Shown here: in pieces, positions 42,494-50,999 of the stretch | Layout: each line of letters opens with the position of its first letter | How positions within the stretch are numbered: the stretch's first letter is position 1 | Program-made: the position numbers and the translations under genes | From: Sinomicrobium kalidii | GTDB lineage: Bacteria > Bacteroidota > Bacteroidia > Flavobacteriales > Flavobacteriaceae | Length of the DNA stretch: 64,000 nucleotides | Reading direction: 5' to 3' | NCBI RefSeq assembly: GCF_021183825.1 | Contig: NZ_CP089211.1 | Span: 3,335,501 to 3,399,500, forward strand | Notes under the pieces: generated by a model | The model's input: the letters and a program-made list of their open reading frames with translations, nothing else | The model's database searches: none | Told to the model about the DNA's origin: nothing

Positions 42494-45247
42494 ATGAAAA
42501 ACAATGTTTTGGGATTGCTTTGCTTTTTAATCATTGCAGTCGCTCCGGCCCAGGTTTCGGACAAATTCAAGAAGAACAAGGAGTTAGGGGGGATCGAGGA
42601 ATACGAATACCAGCCCAACGGCTTAAAGATACTGCTGTTACAGGACAACAGCACCCCGGTGGTGACCGTACAGGTCGTATATCACGTAGGTTCCACGAAC
42701 GAGGTCAGCGGGACCACCGGGGCCACGCATTTGCTCGAACATTTGATGTTCAAGGGGACACCGAAATTTAACAAGCGAAAGGGCACGGCCATTTTTCCCA
42801 CGCTACAGAACGTTGGCGCAAGAATGAATGCCACTACATGGTACGACCGTACCAATTATTATGAGACCATTCCCAGTGACCAGATCGAACTGGCTCTGGA
42901 AATAGAGGCCGACCGGATGCGGAATTCCCTTTTGCTTGAGGAGGACAAGGCAAGTGAGATGACCGTGGTGCGCAATGAATTCGAACGGGGAATGAACAGC
43001 CCCGCCCGCCTGTTGCAGAGCCAGATCTGGTCCGTGGCCTATATGGCAAGTCCTTACCATCATTCCACTATAGGCTGGAGATCGGATATAGAAAACGTAC
43101 CTATGGAAAAACTCCGGGAGTTTTACGACACCTATTACTGGCCCAACAATGCCACACTTACGGTGGTCGGGGATTTTCAAAAGGACGAGGTGTTCCGGCT
43201 GGTGGATAAGTATTTCGGAAAGATCACGAGGTCCCCTCACGAGATCCCGCAGCCCTATACCACGGAACCGGAACAATTGGGCCCCCGTAAACTCGTGGTA
43301 AAAAGACCGGGGAAAGTCGGAATTGTGACCAGGGCCTATAAGATTCCCGGAAAACGTCACGAAGACTATCCTGCACTGGAAGTGTTATCCGATCTTTTGG
43401 CGGCAGGCCCTTCCTCCATTTTAAACAAGACCTATGTAGATACCGGGATCGCCCTGTACGCCAGGGCCGGGGCCAATGCTTTTAAAGATGCCGGGCTGTT
43501 TACGATCGATCTGGGAATAAATTCCGAAAAGGAACATGAGGACATTGATTCAAAATTAATAACGACTATAGACAGTATTAAGGCTCTTGATTTTAACCAG
43601 GATGATATCGACCGTATCCTGTCCAAAAAGGAAGCACAAAATATATTGTACAGGGATGGTTCCGGTGTAATTTCCTCCATGCTCAACGAAGCCATTGCCT
43701 CTGGTGATTGGACCGGTTATGTCACGGATATCGAAAAACTAAAGAAAGTGACCAGAGAAGATGTTAAAAGGGTAGCCCGAAAATACCTGGATATAAACCA
43801 GAGTACTACCGGATATTTTATTCCTGAAAACAGCGATCCGAAACAGGGAGGAAATCCCGGTTCGCAGGGGGAAGACAAAGGGTCAAAAATGTTTTTCAGG
43901 GATCCCGGCCTCGTCATGGGAACAGAAGCAGAAGTATCTCCCCGAAAAGAAGATGATCTCAAAGCTGTTGCGGGGATTAATTCCAAAATAAAAAGAAAGG
44001 AGGTGGCAGGTATTGATGTCATCAGCCTGAAAACCTCGGCCAAAGACTTCGTTTCGGTCAATGGCAGTCTTTCGATTGGCGATTATATGGAATCCGGGGA
44101 GAATGAGCTGATCCCCATGCTTACGGCTTACATGCTCAACAAGGGGACACAGCAAAAAAACAAGGTTGAATTTTCCCAGGCGCTTGAAAAGTTGGGGGTA
44201 CATATCTCCGCATCGGCTTCGGACCGGAATATCCATTTTTCCTTTAAATGCCTGAAAAAAGATATTCCCGAAGTGATAAGCCTGTTTTCGGAAGCATTGA
44301 AAATACCCTTGTTTGATAATAATGAATTTAACCTGTTGAAGGGGCAGCTTAAAGGCAATATGAGCGAACAGCTCAATGACCCGGGAAGGCAGGCCAGGAT
44401 CAAACTGTTACAGACCATTTATAAACCCGGTCACCCGAATTACGCCCGGTCTACCGAAGAAAGCCTGGAATTGCTCGACAAGGCCACGATAGAAGAAGTA
44501 AAAGCCTTTCACAAAAAATATTTCGGCACGGCCTCGTTCCGCCTGGTTGTGGTTGGGGATGTGGATGAAGAAAAAGTACACACGGCATTAAAAAATAATT
44601 TTTCCAACTGGAAGGGTGGAGTCCAGGAGGATCTGGACGTTGAAAAGACTGATGAGGTCATGGAGATAGCTTCCAGGAAAACAGAGAAAGTTTTTATTCC
44701 CGAAAAGAGCAGTGCCGAATTACTGATCGGTCAATATACCGGGCTGAATGAAAAAGATCCGGATTATATGGCGTTCTACCTGGCCAATTCAATCTTGGGG
44801 TCCGGCTTCTCGGGCAGGCTAATGGCCACGGTCAGGGACAATGAAGGCCTTACCTACGGCATAGGTTCCGGGCACAATGGTGATGCATTGACAGGAGGAT
44901 ACTGGACCGTCAATGGCACTTTTAACCCGGATTTGATGGATAAGGGATATGAATCCACCATGCGGGAAATCAATAAGTGGTATGCCGATGGAGTGACAAG
45001 GAAAGAGCTCGAAAATATAAAATCCTATCTCACGGGAAGCTATAAAGTAGGAATGTCAACGACAAGGAGTCTTGCCGGTACCCTCATGAATTTTGTCAAT
45101 AAGGGCTATGCACCCGAATATATTTACGAGTACCCTTCAAAAATTATGGAACCCGGTCTGGATGAGGTCAACAAAGCCATAAAAAAATACCTGGACCCTG
45201 AGAAACTGGTTATTGTAAAAGCCGGAACGTTGGGAAACAATGATTAA
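42494..45247 (+). CDS. M16 zinc peptidase, secreted (locus 2)
   Basis: 917 residues from ATG 42494; signal peptide MKNNVLGLLCFLIIAVAPAQV. The zinc motif H79-L-L-E82-H83 (ATHLLEHLMFKGT) is in the first M16 half, with the third ligand glutamate in MTVVRNEFERG about 75 residues later. The second half (from about residue 480) lacks the motif and carries the RY-like substrate-binding region (LTYGIGSGHNGDALTGGYWTV). It differs strongly from the locus 1 M16 peptidase (29705), so different peptides may be cut. The upstream in-frame ATG at 42443 is rejected because it hides the signal peptide. The gene overlaps dsbD by 8 bases. Confidence 0.94.
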   Translation: MKNNVLGLLCFLIIAVAPAQVSDKFKKNKELGGIEEYEYQPNGLKILLLQDNSTPVVTVQVVYHVGSTNEVSGTTGATHLLEHLMFKGTPKFNKRKGTAIFPTLQNVGARMNATTWYDRTNYYETIPSDQIELALEIEADRMRNSLLLEEDKASEMTVVRNEFERGMNSPARLLQSQIWSVAYMASPYHHSTIGWRSDIENVPMEKLREFYDTYYWPNNATLTVVGDFQKDEVFRLVDKYFGKITRSPHEIPQPYTTEPEQLGPRKLVVKRPGKVGIVTRAYKIPGKRHEDYPALEVLSDLLAAGPSSILNKTYVDTGIALYARAGANAFKDAGLFTIDLGINSEKEHEDIDSKLITTIDSIKALDFNQDDIDRILSKKEAQNILYRDGSGVISSMLNEAIASGDWTGYVTDIEKLKKVTREDVKRVARKYLDINQSTTGYFIPENSDPKQGGNPGSQGEDKGSKMFFRDPGLVMGTEAEVSPRKEDDLKAVAGINSKIKRKEVAGIDVISLKTSAKDFVSVNGSLSIGDYMESGENELIPMLTAYMLNKGTQQKNKVEFSQALEKLGVHISASASDRNIHFSFKCLKKDIPEVISLFSEALKIPLFDNNEFNLLKGQLKGNMSEQLNDPGRQARIKLLQTIYKPGHPNYARSTEESLELLDKATIEEVKAFHKKYFGTASFRLVVVGDVDEEKVHTALKNNFSNWKGGVQEDLDVEKTDEVMEIASRKTEKVFIPEKSSAELLIGQYTGLNEKDPDYMAFYLANSILGSGFSGRLMATVRDNEGLTYGIGSGHNGDALTGGYWTVNGTFNPDLMDKGYESTMREINKWYADGVTRKELENIKSYLTGSYKVGMSTTRSLAGTLMNFVNKGYAPEYIYEYPSKIMEPGLDEVNKAIKKYLDPEKLVIVKAGTLGNND

Positions 45248-47282
45248 CTCTATGAGAAAAACAAGGTTTTGCCGTATAAAACGTTTTGCCCTGTTGCTGG
45301 TGATCGGACTGGCAGGGATGTTAAATACCCAGGCACAAATTTACGACCCTGTAACGTGGACAACAGAAGTTGAAACCGTTTCAGAGCATGAATATATGCT
45401 GTGGATAAAAGCCTCCATAAAGCCCGGGTGGCACCTGTATTCCCAGGTTGTTCCCGAGGACGGCCCGGTAGCTACGGAATTTTCCTTTGAGGAATCCGGG
45501 GCATATCGTTTGGTCGGTAGTGTTGAGGAGGAAAAAGGCCATACGGTACACGATCCCGTATTTGATATGGAGATCACCTATTTCTCCGGTTCGGCTGCGT
45601 TTTCACAAAAGATTACTTCCAAAGGGAATGATGGTTTTACGATTGAGGGAGAAGTCACCTATATGGTCTGTGATGAACAGCGTTGTCTTCCGCCGGAAAC
45701 CAAAAAGTTGAGTTTTACCATTCCGGGAGAAAACGGGGCTGTCACCGCTGTCGAAACAAAGGAGAATGATATCGACAAAGAAAGAGTGACGGAAAGTGCT
45801 GATCCTGCCGACGTGTCGGGAAAAGGGGAGCACCGGGAAAGTCAAAAGGGACTTTTCACCATCTTTTTAATCGCTTTCCTTTCAGGGTTCGCCGCATTGC
45901 TGACGCCTTGTGTGTTCCCCATGATCCCCATGACGGTAAGTTTCTTTACCAAACAAAGCAAGACAAGGGCAGCCGGGATCAAAAATGCCGTTTTTTACGG
46001 GATTTCCATCGTGGTGATCTATGTGTTTTTAGGATCATTGGTCACGGCCGTTTTCGGAGCGGATTCCCTGAATGCGTTATCCACCAATGTTTGGTTTAAC
46101 GTGATCTTCTTTTTACTGCTGGTGGTATTTGCCGCCTCGTTCCTGGGAGCTTTTGAGATCGTACTGCCACACTCATGGGCCAATAAGGTGGACAGCCAGG
46201 CCAATAAAGGAGGGATCATCGGGATCTTGTTTATGGCCCTGGCCCTGGCCATTGTTTCATTTTCGTGTACAGGCCCTATTGTGGGCACTTTATTGGTGGA
46301 AGCTGCCAGTAAAGGCGGATTGGCCCCCGTCATCGGGATGCTGGGCTTCTCCCTGGCATTGGCCTTGCCATTTATGTTGTTTGCCATGTTCCCGGGATGG
46401 TTAAATTCCTTACCGCGATCGGGAGGATGGCTGAACTCGGTAAAAGTCGTTTTGGGATTTTTAGAGCTGGCCCTGGCCTTTAAATTTTTGTCGAATGCCG
46501 ACCTGGTATTGCAGTTACACTGGCTGGAAAGGGAAGTGTTTATTGCCGTCTGGATTGCCATTTTCGGTATGCTGGCCCTGTACCTCTTCGGGAAGATCAG
46601 CCTGCCCCACGATTCGCCCCTGAAACACATTTCAGTAGGTCGTTTGGGATTAGGATTGTTGGTCTTATCGTTTACCGTCTACCTGGTCCCCGGCCTTTGG
46701 GGAGCCCCGTTAAAACTTATCAGTGGTTTTCCGCCGCCCATGCATTACAGCGAATCCCCTTACGGGGTAGGTTATACCAAAAGCAGTGGAAGCGGTGCTT
46801 CACATACGGAATTGCCCGAAGGTGCACATTATGGCCCCCACGATATTGTGGCCTTCCTCGATTATGAGAAAGGGATGGCCTATGCCGGAAAGGTGGATAA
46901 ACCGGTGATGATCGATTTTACCGGCCATGCCTGTGTCAACTGCAGGAAGATGGAAGAGCGCGTATGGAGCGAAAGCGAAATATTAAACATCCTGAACAAT
47001 GAGATCGTGCTTATTTCCCTGTATGTCGACGATAAGCGGGAATTGCCTGAAAACGAGCAGTACGTATCTGAAACCACCGGAAAGGAGATCAAAACCATAG
47101 GGAATAAATGGAGTGATTTCCAGATCACCAGGTACAAGGCCAATGCACAACCGTATTACGTCCTGGTCAATCACGAAGGCAGGAACCTTAACGACCCTGC
47201 CGGGTATACACCGGAGGTGGATGAATACGCAGCCTGGCTGAACGAAGGAATTAAAAACTACACTAAAAACAAACAGCGATGA
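45240..47282 (+). CDS. dsbD: Thiol:disulfide interchange protein DsbD (locus 2)
   Basis: 680 residues (ATG 45240; ATG 45252 is an alternative). Alpha domain with the redox pair VCDEQRCLPPETK, a membrane core with LLTPCVFPMIPMTVSFF and VSFSCTGPIVGTLL, and a C-terminal thioredoxin domain with CVNC (FTGHACVNCRKMEERVW). Compared with the locus 1 DsbD it has a longer linker before the membrane part (KENDIDKERVTESADPADVS) and an insertion after the last helix (SESPYGVGYTKSSGSG). Overlap with the M16 gene by 8 bases shows tight co-expression of peptidase and electron donor. It is followed by the PLP enzyme and TrxB genes, which complete the electron path from NADPH. Confidence 0.95.
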   Translation: MINSMRKTRFCRIKRFALLLVIGLAGMLNTQAQIYDPVTWTTEVETVSEHEYMLWIKASIKPGWHLYSQVVPEDGPVATEFSFEESGAYRLVGSVEEEKGHTVHDPVFDMEITYFSGSAAFSQKITSKGNDGFTIEGEVTYMVCDEQRCLPPETKKLSFTIPGENGAVTAVETKENDIDKERVTESADPADVSGKGEHRESQKGLFTIFLIAFLSGFAALLTPCVFPMIPMTVSFFTKQSKTRAAGIKNAVFYGISIVVIYVFLGSLVTAVFGADSLNALSTNVWFNVIFFLLLVVFAASFLGAFEIVLPHSWANKVDSQANKGGIIGILFMALALAIVSFSCTGPIVGTLLVEAASKGGLAPVIGMLGFSLALALPFMLFAMFPGWLNSLPRSGGWLNSVKVVLGFLELALAFKFLSNADLVLQLHWLEREVFIAVWIAIFGMLALYLFGKISLPHDSPLKHISVGRLGLGLLVLSFTVYLVPGLWGAPLKLISGFPPPMHYSESPYGVGYTKSSGSGASHTELPEGAHYGPHDIVAFLDYEKGMAYAGKVDKPVMIDFTGHACVNCRKMEERVWSESEILNILNNEIVLISLYVDDKRELPENEQYVSETTGKEIKTIGNKWSDFQITRYKANAQPYYVLVNHEGRNLNDPAGYTPEVDEYAAWLNEGIKNYTKNKQR

Positions 47283-47353
47283 ATAGACTGAGTTTAATTG
47301 TTATGACCGCGGCGTTTAATCACTATAAAACAACTTAAATTGCCTTTAAAATT

Positions 47354-48805
47354 ATGGAAGTACACTTGGAAGAACATTTTAAGACTTTCCGGGATCATAC
47401 TATAGGAGATCAGAACGTTTTTCAATCGCCCTACGGGGAGCAGAAAGTATTGTATGCCGACTGGATTGCCACCGGAAGGTTATACGGTCCGATCGAGGAT
47501 AAAATAAAAGATAAGCTGGGTCCGTATCTGGCCAACACGCATTCCTTTTCCAGTGAAACAGGAAAGATCACAACAGAGATCTACAGGGATGCCCGGTCCA
47601 TTATCAGGAAGCATGTCAATGCCGGTGAGGATGATATTTTAATAACAACCGGTTCCGGGATGACCGGGGCCCTGTCCCGGCTGATCGGCATTCTGAAACT
47701 CCGGAAAGATCAGGTAAGATACGATACGGAAAGACCAGTGGTGTTTATCACCCATATGGAACATCATTCCCATCATGTGCCCTGGTTTGAAACCCATGCC
47801 GATGTTGTTATAGTCCCTCCCGGTGAAGATATGATGCCATGTCCAGAACAACTGGCGGAACAGGTGAAGCAATATGAGGGGCGCAAACTCAAAATAGGAG
47901 CCTTTACGGCATGCTCGAATGTTACGGGGCTAATTACCAATTATTCTGAACTGGCCCGGGTAATGCACCAGTATGGAGGCTACTGCTTTGTTGATTTTGC
48001 GGCCGCTGCACCCTATGTGGATATCCATGTGCACTCTGAAAATAAAGACGAGCGGTTGGATGCCGTTTCCTTTTCCCCGCACAAATTTCTGGGCGGGCCG
48101 GGTGCTTGTGGTATTCTGGTCTTTAATAAGGAGCTCTATCGGGTTTCAACTCCCGAGATCCCGGGCGGGGGAAACGTCAAATGGACAACGCCCTGGGGAG
48201 AGCACGCCTATTTTGATGCTATAGAGACCCGGGAAGACGCCGGAACTCCTGGCATTATACAAACGATCAGGGCTGCGCTGGCCATCAAATTAAAGGAACA
48301 GCTCGATCCGCAATTGATGGCAGAAAGAGAGCAGGAGTTGATGGACTGTTTTATGAACGAATTACACGGGGTAAGAGAAATTGAATTTTTAGGGAATACC
48401 CGGGCCAAAAAGATCGGGTGCATCTCCTTTAACATCAATGCAATGCACTACAATCTCGTGGTACGGCTGTTAAACGACCGCTTTGGTATCCAGGTCCGGG
48501 GCGGGTGGTCCTGTGCAAGTACGTACGCCCATTACCTGTTCGGACTGGACAAGGCTGTATCTGCCTCCATCATGGATCGGATCGATCAGGGAGATTTGAG
48601 CAATAAACCCGGTTGGGTACGTGTTTCCATGCACCCCACCATGGATTTTGATGAGATCCGGTACATCGCCGGGGCCATAAAAGAGATGATACGGAATAAG
48701 GACGAATGGCAAAAGGATTACAGGTACAATCCTTCGGATAATGAATTCGAATATATTCATGACATCCGTACGGATTCTGAAAAGGAAGAATTTTTTGAAC
48801 TATAG
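47354..48805 (+). CDS. Class V aminotransferase-fold PLP enzyme (cysteine desulfurase-like)
   Basis: 483 residues, cytoplasmic, no signal. The PLP lysine is K244 in FSPHKFLGGPGACGILVF, with the preceding FVDFAAAAPYVDI aspartate. A C-terminal RGGWSCASTYAHYL loop has a cysteine in the position where this subgroup (SufS/CsdA/isopenicillin-N-epimerase-like) often has one; whether it forms a persulfide cannot be told. Possible activities are cysteine desulfuration or lyase action on another amino acid. It fits the locus if imported peptides deliver cysteine. The gene lies 72 bases after dsbD and 33 bases before trxB, so the three are very likely co-transcribed. Confidence 0.85.
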   Translation: MEVHLEEHFKTFRDHTIGDQNVFQSPYGEQKVLYADWIATGRLYGPIEDKIKDKLGPYLANTHSFSSETGKITTEIYRDARSIIRKHVNAGEDDILITTGSGMTGALSRLIGILKLRKDQVRYDTERPVVFITHMEHHSHHVPWFETHADVVIVPPGEDMMPCPEQLAEQVKQYEGRKLKIGAFTACSNVTGLITNYSELARVMHQYGGYCFVDFAAAAPYVDIHVHSENKDERLDAVSFSPHKFLGGPGACGILVFNKELYRVSTPEIPGGGNVKWTTPWGEHAYFDAIETREDAGTPGIIQTIRAALAIKLKEQLDPQLMAEREQELMDCFMNELHGVREIEFLGNTRAKKIGCISFNINAMHYNLVVRLLNDRFGIQVRGGWSCASTYAHYLFGLDKAVSASIMDRIDQGDLSNKPGWVRVSMHPTMDFDEIRYIAGAIKEMIRNKDEWQKDYRYNPSDNEFEYIHDIRTDSEKEEFFEL

Positions 48806-48838
48806 TTTTTTTGATCGGACGGATTTAAATACTACAAT

Positions 48839-49792
48839 ATGAAAGAAAATATAAAGTGTCTTATCATCGGATCAGGGCCGGCGGGTTACACGGCGGCCAT
48901 TTATGCGGCCAGAGCGAATATGAACCCCGTTTTATATCAGGGAACCCAACCGGGCGGGCAATTGACCACAACCAATGATGTGGAAAATTTTCCGGGATAC
49001 CCGGAGGGCATAACAGGCCCGGAGATGATGATCCAATTACAGCAACAGGCCGAACGTTTCGGAACAGACATCAGGGACGGATGGGCCACGAAAGTTGATT
49101 TTACCGGCCCCGTTCATAAAGTATGGATCAATGATACCATAGAACTTCATTGTGAAACCGTAATTATTGCGACAGGAGCCTCGGCCAGATACCTGGGATT
49201 ACCTTCGGAACAAAAATATCTCCGGTCAGGAGGCGGTGTTTCGGCTTGCGCAGTGTGTGACGGTTTTTTCTATCGTAACCAGGAGGTGGTTATTGTGGGA
49301 GCAGGAGATTCGGCCTGTGAGGAAGCCCATTACCTTTCGAAATTATGCAGGAAAGTCACCATGCTGGTCAGACGTGATGAATTCCGGGCCTCGAACATTA
49401 TGGAAGCGAGGGTCCGCAAAACAAAAAACATTGAGATCCTGTTCAATACCGAAACAGAAGAGGTATTGGGAGACGGGCAACTGGTGACAGGAGTGCGTAT
49501 AAAAAACAATATCACCGGAAAAACCACAGACATCCCTGCCACCGGATTTTTCGTAGCCATAGGGCACCAACCGAACACGGATATCTTTAAAGGTCATCTC
49601 CAGCTGAACGAAACAGGATACATTATTAATACTCCGGGCACGGCACAGACCAGTGTGGAAGGTGTTTTTGTATGCGGAGATGCGGCCGATCACGTTTACC
49701 GGCAGGCTATTACCGCGGCCGGGACCGGGTGTATGGCCGCCCTTGAAGCCGAACGCTATTTGTCCTCGGTTGAGTTGAGTACAGTTGAATAA
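48839..49792 (+). CDS. trxB: Thioredoxin reductase
   Basis: 317 residues, normal length. FAD motif GSGPAGYTAAIYAA at the N-terminus, active site C137-A-V-C140 (SACAVCDGFFYR), NADPH motif GAGDSACEEAHYLSK, and the C-terminal FAD part GVFVCGDAADHVYRQAITAAGTG. It uses NADPH to reduce thioredoxin, the cytosolic donor for DsbD. Its position at the end of the dsbD-containing locus is the best sequence evidence that the operon is built to push electrons to the periplasm. Whether this is the only TrxB of the cell is unknown. The second copy of the structured 3' element follows 18 bases after the stop. Confidence 0.95.
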   Translation: MKENIKCLIIGSGPAGYTAAIYAARANMNPVLYQGTQPGGQLTTTNDVENFPGYPEGITGPEMMIQLQQQAERFGTDIRDGWATKVDFTGPVHKVWINDTIELHCETVIIATGASARYLGLPSEQKYLRSGGGVSACAVCDGFFYRNQEVVIVGAGDSACEEAHYLSKLCRKVTMLVRRDEFRASNIMEARVRKTKNIEILFNTETEEVLGDGQLVTGVRIKNNITGKTTDIPATGFFVAIGHQPNTDIFKGHLQLNETGYIINTPGTAQTSVEGVFVCGDAADHVYRQAITAAGTGCMAALEAERYLSSVELSTVE

Positions 49793-49810
49793 GAACACAT
49801 ACAGTATTTA

Positions 49811-49949
49811 ACTGTAAATTTTGTTAGTAGGGTTAAAACCTGATTGTCAAAAGAAACGTTACTAAACTTTTGTTCTCATGTAAGTTAGTATTTGAGTTGG
49901 CTACTGGTTTCTTTTGAATAAACACGGGGTGGATAAAGCCCCGTGTTTT
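49811..49949 (+). ncRNA. Conserved ~140-nt structured intergenic element, copy 2, with terminator
   Basis: Same order of parts as 32549-32698: TTTTGTTAGTA, stem TCAAAAGAAAC/GTTTCTTTTGA (49847-49857/49907-49917, perfect), ACTTTTGTTCTCATGT, TTTGAGTTGGCTACTGG, and the intrinsic terminator AAACACGGGG/CCCCGTGTTT (49920-49929/49939-49948) with TGGATAAAG loop. The first copy has G-U where this one has A-U in the long stem, and a nine-base insertion in the loop. It ends the trxB operon. Confidence 0.6.
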
Positions 49950-50527
49950 ACAAGCTTATTTAGGATCAGGATCAAAGGTTGTGGGTTTTTTCGCTTGTTG
50001 TAAGTTTCCCGTTTTGGTTTTGCCACGGATACACGAATGTTTTTCGGGTTGAATGTTGCAAATGAGGTTGTATTTTAGTTATTTGGTTATTCAGTTATTT
50101 AGGCATCACGTATGAACTGAATAACTCATTAACCTGTTAACCCGACAACAAGACTATAATGTTTTACACTATTCAAGGGCGGCTGCAGTAAATGACTCTC
50201 AATTGAGGTCAATACAAACACTGTAACAAAAAGGAACTATTTGATAGATCGCAAGTCGAACCTCTTATGTTCTGCTGTTTATGTCTGAACCCCAACAATG
50301 TCCACAACTTTTAGAACTGATCTCTTATTTATAGTATTGGATGAAAAATAAAAGTGTTTTAAGAGAAATATCGGGGTTTTTGTGTTTAGACTTTAACATA
50401 TCATACAGGGCTCTCATGGAGAATGAGAATTCAAGAGTTTTTTACAACTTTTGGGCTTGATTTGGTTTTGAAAGATAGTAAGTAAATATTCCCCCTGTTC
50501 CGTACAAAAGTAGCCCTGTTCGGAGCC
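49950..50527. other. Gene-free intergenic region
   Basis: No coding frame I can support in ~580 bases. The only structure is an 11-bp perfect hairpin, GTTATTCAGTT (50086-50096) with AACTGAATAAC (50115-50125). The rest is AT-rich spacer between the trxB operon and the tRNA operon. Confidence 0.6.
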
Positions 50528-50570
50528 CAAAAAATAAAAAACCCTGTAAAATCAATACTTTACAAGGTTT
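50528..50570 (-). terminator. Intrinsic terminator of the tRNA operon
   Basis: On the minus strand AACCTTGTAAA pairs with TTTACAGGGTT (50540-50569, one G-U pair) around GTATTGAT, followed by TTTTTATTTTTT. It begins a few bases after the 3' end of tRNA-Leu. Confidence 0.8.
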
Positions 50571-50576
50571 AAACTG

Positions 50577-50662
50577 TACTCGGAGCGGGACTTGAACCCG
50601 CACGAACATTGCTGTTCATTGGATTTTAAGTCCAACGTGTCTACCAATTCCACCATCCGAGC
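50577..50662 (-). tRNA. tRNA-Leu (anticodon TAA)
   Basis: The 86-base class II tRNA folds with acceptor GCTCGGA/TCCGAGT (first pair G-U), D arm, anticodon stem around CTTAAAA (anticodon TAA), a long variable arm (GAACAGCAATGTTC) and T arm CGGGTTCAAGTCCCG. The 3' CCA is not encoded: CA follows the discriminator A. Confidence 0.95.
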
Positions 50663-50753
50663 GTGAAATTAAATATTTCAACCAACTCCGGTGATTGAAC
50701 CCTTCGACTGTGTTCAGTACATGGGAGTTCAGGGGAAACTGGAGCCGAAACCG

Positions 50754-50826
50754 AGCGAAAAACGGGATTCGAACCCGCGACCTCCACCTTGGCAAGGTGG
50801 CGCTCTACCAACTGAGCTATTTTCGC
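50754..50826 (-). tRNA. tRNA-Gly (anticodon GCC)
   Basis: 73 bases. Acceptor GCGAAAA/TTTTCGC, D arm AGCTCAGTTGGTAGAGC, anticodon stem CCACC/GGTGG around TTGCCAA (anticodon GCC), T arm GCGGGTTCGAATCCCGT. The 3' CCA is not encoded. It precedes tRNA-Leu by ~90 bases in the same orientation. Confidence 0.96.
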
Positions 50827-50867
50827 ATTTTTTAAGAACGTGCCCGTTCAGGGCTTTATTGCGGATG

Positions 50868-50896
50868 CAAATTTAATGCTTTTCTGTAAATGGCAA
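50868..50896 (-). promoter_or_regulatory. Bacteroidota housekeeping promoter of the tRNA operon
   Basis: On the minus strand TTG (50896-50894) is followed by 18 bases and TAAATTTG (50875-50868), matching the TTG-N17-23-TAnnTTTG consensus of Bacteroidota. The start point would be ~35 bases before tRNA-Gly. Confidence 0.7.
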
Positions 50897-50999
50897 AGAA
50901 TTTTTTTGAAAAACAACGCTTTTTTGCCCCTGATAACACCTGCTGTTCCGGGAATATCTTGAAATTGAAATCATTATATCCTCTCCCCTGGATCGGGCG

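Noticed and set aside
47354..48805. Naming the PLP enzyme sufS or csdA
   Set aside because: The fold and Cys loop are right, but the sequence is too far from the characterised desulfurases to name it.
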